A stretch of DNA of 64,000 nt, taken from the NCBI RefSeq assembly GCF_014218275.1, contig NZ_AP023213.1, positions 901,001 to 965,000 on the forward strand. The letters run 5' to 3'. A model generated the notes under the pieces. The model was given only the letters and a program-made list of their open reading frames with translations, did not search any database and had not been told where the DNA came from. The position numbers and the translations under genes are program-made. Of the stretch, positions 61,011-64,000 are shown in pieces (the stretch's first letter is position 1; each line of letters starts with the position of its first letter). The stretch is from Citrifermentans bremense (GTDB lineage: Bacteria; Desulfobacterota; Desulfuromonadia; Geobacterales; Geobacteraceae).

Positions 61011-62027
61011 CTAGGCGACGCAGGCGGCGTCGATTCCTTCGACGAACCCCGATTTAGCCGAGGATTCCCTGACCAGCGCCCTCGCCCCCCGGGCGCCTAC
61101 CGTCATCAGCAGCTTTACCCCGGATGCCGTCACTTGGCCGGTGGCAAGTACCGGGGCTCCGTGCAGCTGCCGCCCGATCTTGCGGGGATCGACGTCCAGC
61201 CAGGCGGCGACACGGATCCCCTCCTCCCGCAGGAGGCGGTACCACGCCCGCCCTTCCAGCCCCGCTCCGGCGAGGATGACCTCCGTTTCCCCTTTGAGAA
61301 AGCCGTTCATCAGGTGGTGCAGCTTACAGCGCCGGAAGGCGTCGGGGGCGTAGGCCGGATTGGTGCGCGTGGTACGCTCGGGGCGTTCCCTCCAGAAGAA
61401 CAGGGGCTCGGCTAGCCTTGCGAACTTCACTTGAGCGGCGGCAAGCCGCAGCCACAGGTCGTAGTCTTCGGGCCATCCCCTGTCGCGGTACCCCTCCAGC
61501 CGCTCGACGCAGCATCTGCGGTACATCACGCTCGGGTGCACGAAGGGGGATTCCACGAAAAGGTCGGCGGCTATCTCTTCATGAGTGATGAGCCGGTTCT
61601 GCCATTGCTCGTACCCGGCCATCCCGATGCCGACACCTTGCCGCGGGAAATGCCTGAAAGAGCAGGCAGCAAGCCCGATCTCGGGGTGGGCTGCCAGGAG
61701 CGCCACCTGCGCGGCGAGCCTTCGGGGATGCGAGACGTCGTCGCCGTCCATGCGCGCAACGAGCGAAGCCCGGCACTCGTTAAGCCCCAGGTTCAGGGCC
61801 GGCACCAGCCCTTCGCCGCAGTGAAGCACCCGGATGCGCGGGTCGGCCGCAGCCGCTTCGGCGAGGATGCGGGGTGTGCCGTCGGTCGAGCCGTCGTCCA
61901 CCGCCACCAGTTCCCAATCGGTAAAGGTCTGCGCCTCGATCGAGCGGAGCGCCGCCGGCAGGAACCGCTCCTCGTTTCTCACCGGCATCAGGATGGAGAC
62001 CGCCGGAATGTGGTTCAGCGTAGTCAT
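61011..62027 (-). CDS. Family 2 glycosyltransferase with C-terminal Rossmann-like domain
   Basis: Glycosyltransferase of 338 residues. The GT-A fold is clear from VSILMPVRNEERFLPAALRS, VAVDDGSTDGT, the DxD-type VARMDGDDVSHP near residue 93 and the acceptor region WPEDYDLWLRL. After about residue 240 the protein has an additional unit, EVILAGAGLEGRAWYRLL, VAAWLDVDPRKIG and GAPVL, like the nucleotide-binding N-terminus of PglD-type acyltransferases. It could be a fused sensor or modifying domain. Sugar donor and acceptor unknown. It stands alone on the minus strand. Confidence 0.87.
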   Translation of the reverse strand: MTTLNHIPAVSILMPVRNEERFLPAALRSIEAQTFTDWELVAVDDGSTDGTPRILAEAAAADPRIRVLHCGEGLVPALNLGLNECRASLVARMDGDDVSHPRRLAAQVALLAAHPEIGLAACSFRHFPRQGVGIGMAGYEQWQNRLITHEEIAADLFVESPFVHPSVMYRRCCVERLEGYRDRGWPEDYDLWLRLAAAQVKFARLAEPLFFWRERPERTTRTNPAYAPDAFRRCKLHHLMNGFLKGETEVILAGAGLEGRAWYRLLREEGIRVAAWLDVDPRKIGRQLHGAPVLATGQVTASGVKLLMTVGARGARALVRESSAKSGFVEGIDAACVA

Positions 62028-62199
62028 GCTATGTCCTCATTTGCCTGTAGTTACGATGGCACCATATCAGCAGCAAGGGGGGAGTCCAAGCGAAAAGGCG
62101 CCGGCCGCATGTGTTGGCCGCTGCTTTTCGGGCGCGCAGCTGTGATAATTGTTATCGTGGCATTGGCAGAAACCGCTAACTGTACCCATTTCAAATTGT

Positions 62200-62243
62200 G
62201 TAGACTGTGTCTGGCGACATCAGGCCGATGGAGTAGAGTCTGG
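62200..62243 (+). promoter_or_regulatory. Direct-repeat operator candidate of the MocR-type gene
   Basis: GTAGACTGTGTCTGG at 62200-62214 and GTAGAGTCTGG at 62233-62243 share GTAGA and TCTGG. Paired direct repeats are the usual binding mode of MocR regulators. Confidence 0.45.
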
Positions 62244-62284
62244 ATGTCTTCAAGTAAACTATGTGAGGTGCGCTGGGGGGAAAG

Positions 62285-63733
62285 ATGGCTCTGGAATCGG
62301 CAAGAGACTGCAGGCCTCTGTATGAGAAAGTGGGCGGCGAGATCGTTGCACTCATCGAAGGGGGTACCTTCCGGGTCGGGGAGCGACTTCCCTCTATCAG
62401 GCAGCTCAGCTCAAAGCTGAGCGTCAGCATCAACACGGTGATGCAGGCGTATGCGGTCCTGGAGGACCGCCGGGTGATCCAGGCGCGCCCCCAGTCGGGT
62501 TACTACGTCTGCCCCCGCGCGCCGGAAATCACCGCCACGCCGGTTTCCTGCGGGCAAGGTTTCCGCGCCACCGCGGTCACCTTCAGCGACCTCTGCCAGC
62601 TGGTGATCCGCAACATGATGGAACCTGCAATGGTCCCCCTGGGAAGCGCGGTCCCCAATCCGCAGCACCTGCCGTTCGAGAAGCTGAACCGGATCATGTC
62701 TGCCGAATTGAGGCGCTTCGGCTCGCAGAGCGTTTCCTACATGATGCCGCCGGGAAGCGAGCGGCTTAGGACCCAGATTGCCAAGCGCTCGCTTCTTTCC
62801 GGAATCAGCGTCACCCCGGACGAGGTCCTCGTGACTGCCGGTTGTGTCGAGGCCGTTCAGCTTGCCCTGCGCGCCACCTGCCGCGCCGGCGACACCATCG
62901 CCGTGGAATCCCCTTTCTACTTCAACTTCCTGCAACTCATAGCTGAAATGGGGCTGAAGGCCTTGGAAATCCCGTCGACGCCAAGGGAAGGGATCTCGAT
63001 CGAGGCGCTTAGGTACGCCATCGAGAACAACAAGATCAGCGCCTGCCTGGTGATACCCAACTTCAGCAATCCATTGGGGAGCCTGATGCCGGACGAGAGA
63101 AAGCGCGAGCTGGTTCAGCTTCTGGAGCGGCATGGCATCCCTCTCATCGAGGACGACATCTACGGCGATCTCACCTTCGGGCAGCAGCGCCCTGTAGCGG
63201 CAAAATCTTTTGACAGAAAAGGTGGGGTGATTTACTGCTCCTCCTTCTCCAAGACCTTGGCTCCAGGCTACCGTGTCGGGTGGGCGATAGGCGGGCGTTA
63301 CCAGGACGAGATGGAGAGGCTCAAGATGATGACGAACCTTGCCGTCGCCTCGCCGACCCAGCTTGCCCTGGCGGAGTTTCTCGCCAATGGCGGGTACGAT
63401 CACCACCTGCGCGCCATCAGGCGCATCTACGCGAAGAATATGTCCCAGATGTCGGAGGCTGTGGCGAGGTACTTCCCGGAGGGGACGCGAATGACACGGC
63501 CGGCCGGCAGCTTCATGCTGTGGGTGGAGATGCCGCAGGGGGTAGACTCGGTGAAGTTGTTTCACCGGGCACTTGAGCATCGCATCGGCATCACGCCGGG
63601 GGCCATATTCTCTCTCTCCGACAAGTACCGCAATTACGTCCGCCTTTCATCTGCTTTTTGGGATGAAAAGTCGGAACGGGGAGTAGAGACCCTGGGGACG
63701 CTGGCCAAGGAGATAGTTCGCTGTTCAGGATGA
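62285..63733 (+). CDS. MocR-type regulator / PLP-dependent aminotransferase
   Basis: Protein of 482 residues joining a GntR winged helix (about residues 10-75: LYEKVGGEIVALIEGGTF, LPSIRQLSSKLSVSINTVMQAY) to a class I aminotransferase fold. The fold has LVTAGCVEAVQLALRAT, the NFSNPLG motif near residue 258 (PLP-binding Asn), DDIYGDLTF and the Schiff-base lysine in CSSFSKTLAPGYRVGW near residue 321. MocR/PdxR members regulate vitamin B6, GABA or taurine genes, while others are true aminotransferases. No obvious target gene lies next to it. GGGGAAAG precedes the ATG. Confidence 0.9.
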   Translation: MALESARDCRPLYEKVGGEIVALIEGGTFRVGERLPSIRQLSSKLSVSINTVMQAYAVLEDRRVIQARPQSGYYVCPRAPEITATPVSCGQGFRATAVTFSDLCQLVIRNMMEPAMVPLGSAVPNPQHLPFEKLNRIMSAELRRFGSQSVSYMMPPGSERLRTQIAKRSLLSGISVTPDEVLVTAGCVEAVQLALRATCRAGDTIAVESPFYFNFLQLIAEMGLKALEIPSTPREGISIEALRYAIENNKISACLVIPNFSNPLGSLMPDERKRELVQLLERHGIPLIEDDIYGDLTFGQQRPVAAKSFDRKGGVIYCSSFSKTLAPGYRVGWAIGGRYQDEMERLKMMTNLAVASPTQLALAEFLANGGYDHHLRAIRRIYAKNMSQMSEAVARYFPEGTRMTRPAGSFMLWVEMPQGVDSVKLFHRALEHRIGITPGAIFSLSDKYRNYVRLSSAFWDEKSERGVETLGTLAKEIVRCSG

Positions 63734-63952
63734 GCTGGTTGAGTGGGCCATGTGGATGAGTGAGCAGTTACGGCATTTGCCGTACCGGGCGGGGAGATAA
63801 AGCAGATTGATTGTCAGGCATTTCTTGCATTCCCAGAAGGTGTAACCTGCAACTTTCTGTCCGGCGTCTTCACTGAACAACCATTTGTAATAACCATCCC
63901 AGTCATACTCTGGTTTTTGGGTCGATTTCTCTATCAAATCCTCGAGTAGCAT
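63725..63952 (-). CDS. Small zinc-ribbon-like protein
   Basis: Protein of 75 residues, convergent and overlapping by nine bases with the MocR-type gene. Two CxxC pairs, ECKKC near residue 42 and KCRNC near residue 59, separated by about 15 residues, fit a zinc ribbon. The N-terminal half is acidic and aromatic (YDWDGYYKWLFSEDAGQ). The upstream sequence on the minus strand is TGAAGGAGTGTGCG, a good ribosome binding site for the ATG. Function unknown. Confidence 0.65.
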   Translation of the reverse strand: MLLEDLIEKSTQKPEYDWDGYYKWLFSEDAGQKVAGYTFWECKKCLTINLLYLPARYGKCRNCSLIHMAHSTSSS

Positions 63953-64000
63953 CGCACACTCCTTCAGTATTTTCAGGCGCTGGCGGAAAATGTACTACCA

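Overview
The window looks like chromosomal DNA from a member of the Geobacterales (Geobacter / Citrifermentans / Geomonas type). The evidence is a high-GC backbone, multiheme c-type cytochromes next to a large outer-membrane porin, a succinyl-CoA:acetate CoA-transferase with its own GntR regulator, many two-component and c-di-GMP proteins, and the gene order leuS-lptE-holA-rpsT. The species call is inference; no database was searched.

Layout. 1-4.2 kb: housekeeping genes (3' part of leuS, lptE, holA, rpsT) and a small methyltransferase. 4.2-9.7 kb, minus strand: a porin, a small periplasmic protein and two octaheme cytochromes, probably a respiratory or extracellular electron-transfer module. 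10-18 kb: miaB, a DUF151 nuclease-like gene, an M42 peptidase, guaB, guaA, a phosphoglycolate phosphatase, flgM and tRNA-Gly(CCC). 18-26.6 kb: an accessory stretch beside the tRNA. It holds a 65-nt direct repeat, an AspT-type transporter, a lipase/ankyrin-lipoprotein cassette that resembles an effector-immunity unit, a zeta-toxin-like kinase with a 59-residue partner, a decayed PEP-CTERM gene and 21-nt tandem repeats. 26.7-30 kb: a very large secreted FG-GAP / calcium-binding / deacetylase-like protein. 30.3-35.3 kb: a TetR-controlled tripartite ABC efflux operon. 35.4-37.8 kb: an HD nucleotidase-like gene, a ketopantoate reductase-like gene and a decayed second copy of the lipase cassette.

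37.9-51 kb: signalling and acetate metabolism (two hybrid histidine kinases, a response regulator, a cyclic-nucleotide-domain GGDEF protein, a chemoreceptor, the GntR/CoA-transferase pair) and small membrane or secreted proteins. 51.6-61 kb: a same-strand cluster whose leader looks like a molybdenum-cofactor riboswitch followed by a terminator. It encodes a TiaS-like protein, a Cys-rich mini-protein, a complete ECF transporter (ATPase, T and S subunits), a TonB protein, a TonB-dependent receptor and two fibronectin-III lipoproteins. Together these could carry one substrate across both membranes. 61-64 kb: a glycosyltransferase, a MocR-type regulator/aminotransferase and a small zinc-ribbon-like protein.

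The strongest candidates for undescribed biology are the lipase/ankyrin cassette with its decayed paralogue 16 kb away, and the riboswitch-led ECF/TonB uptake cluster.
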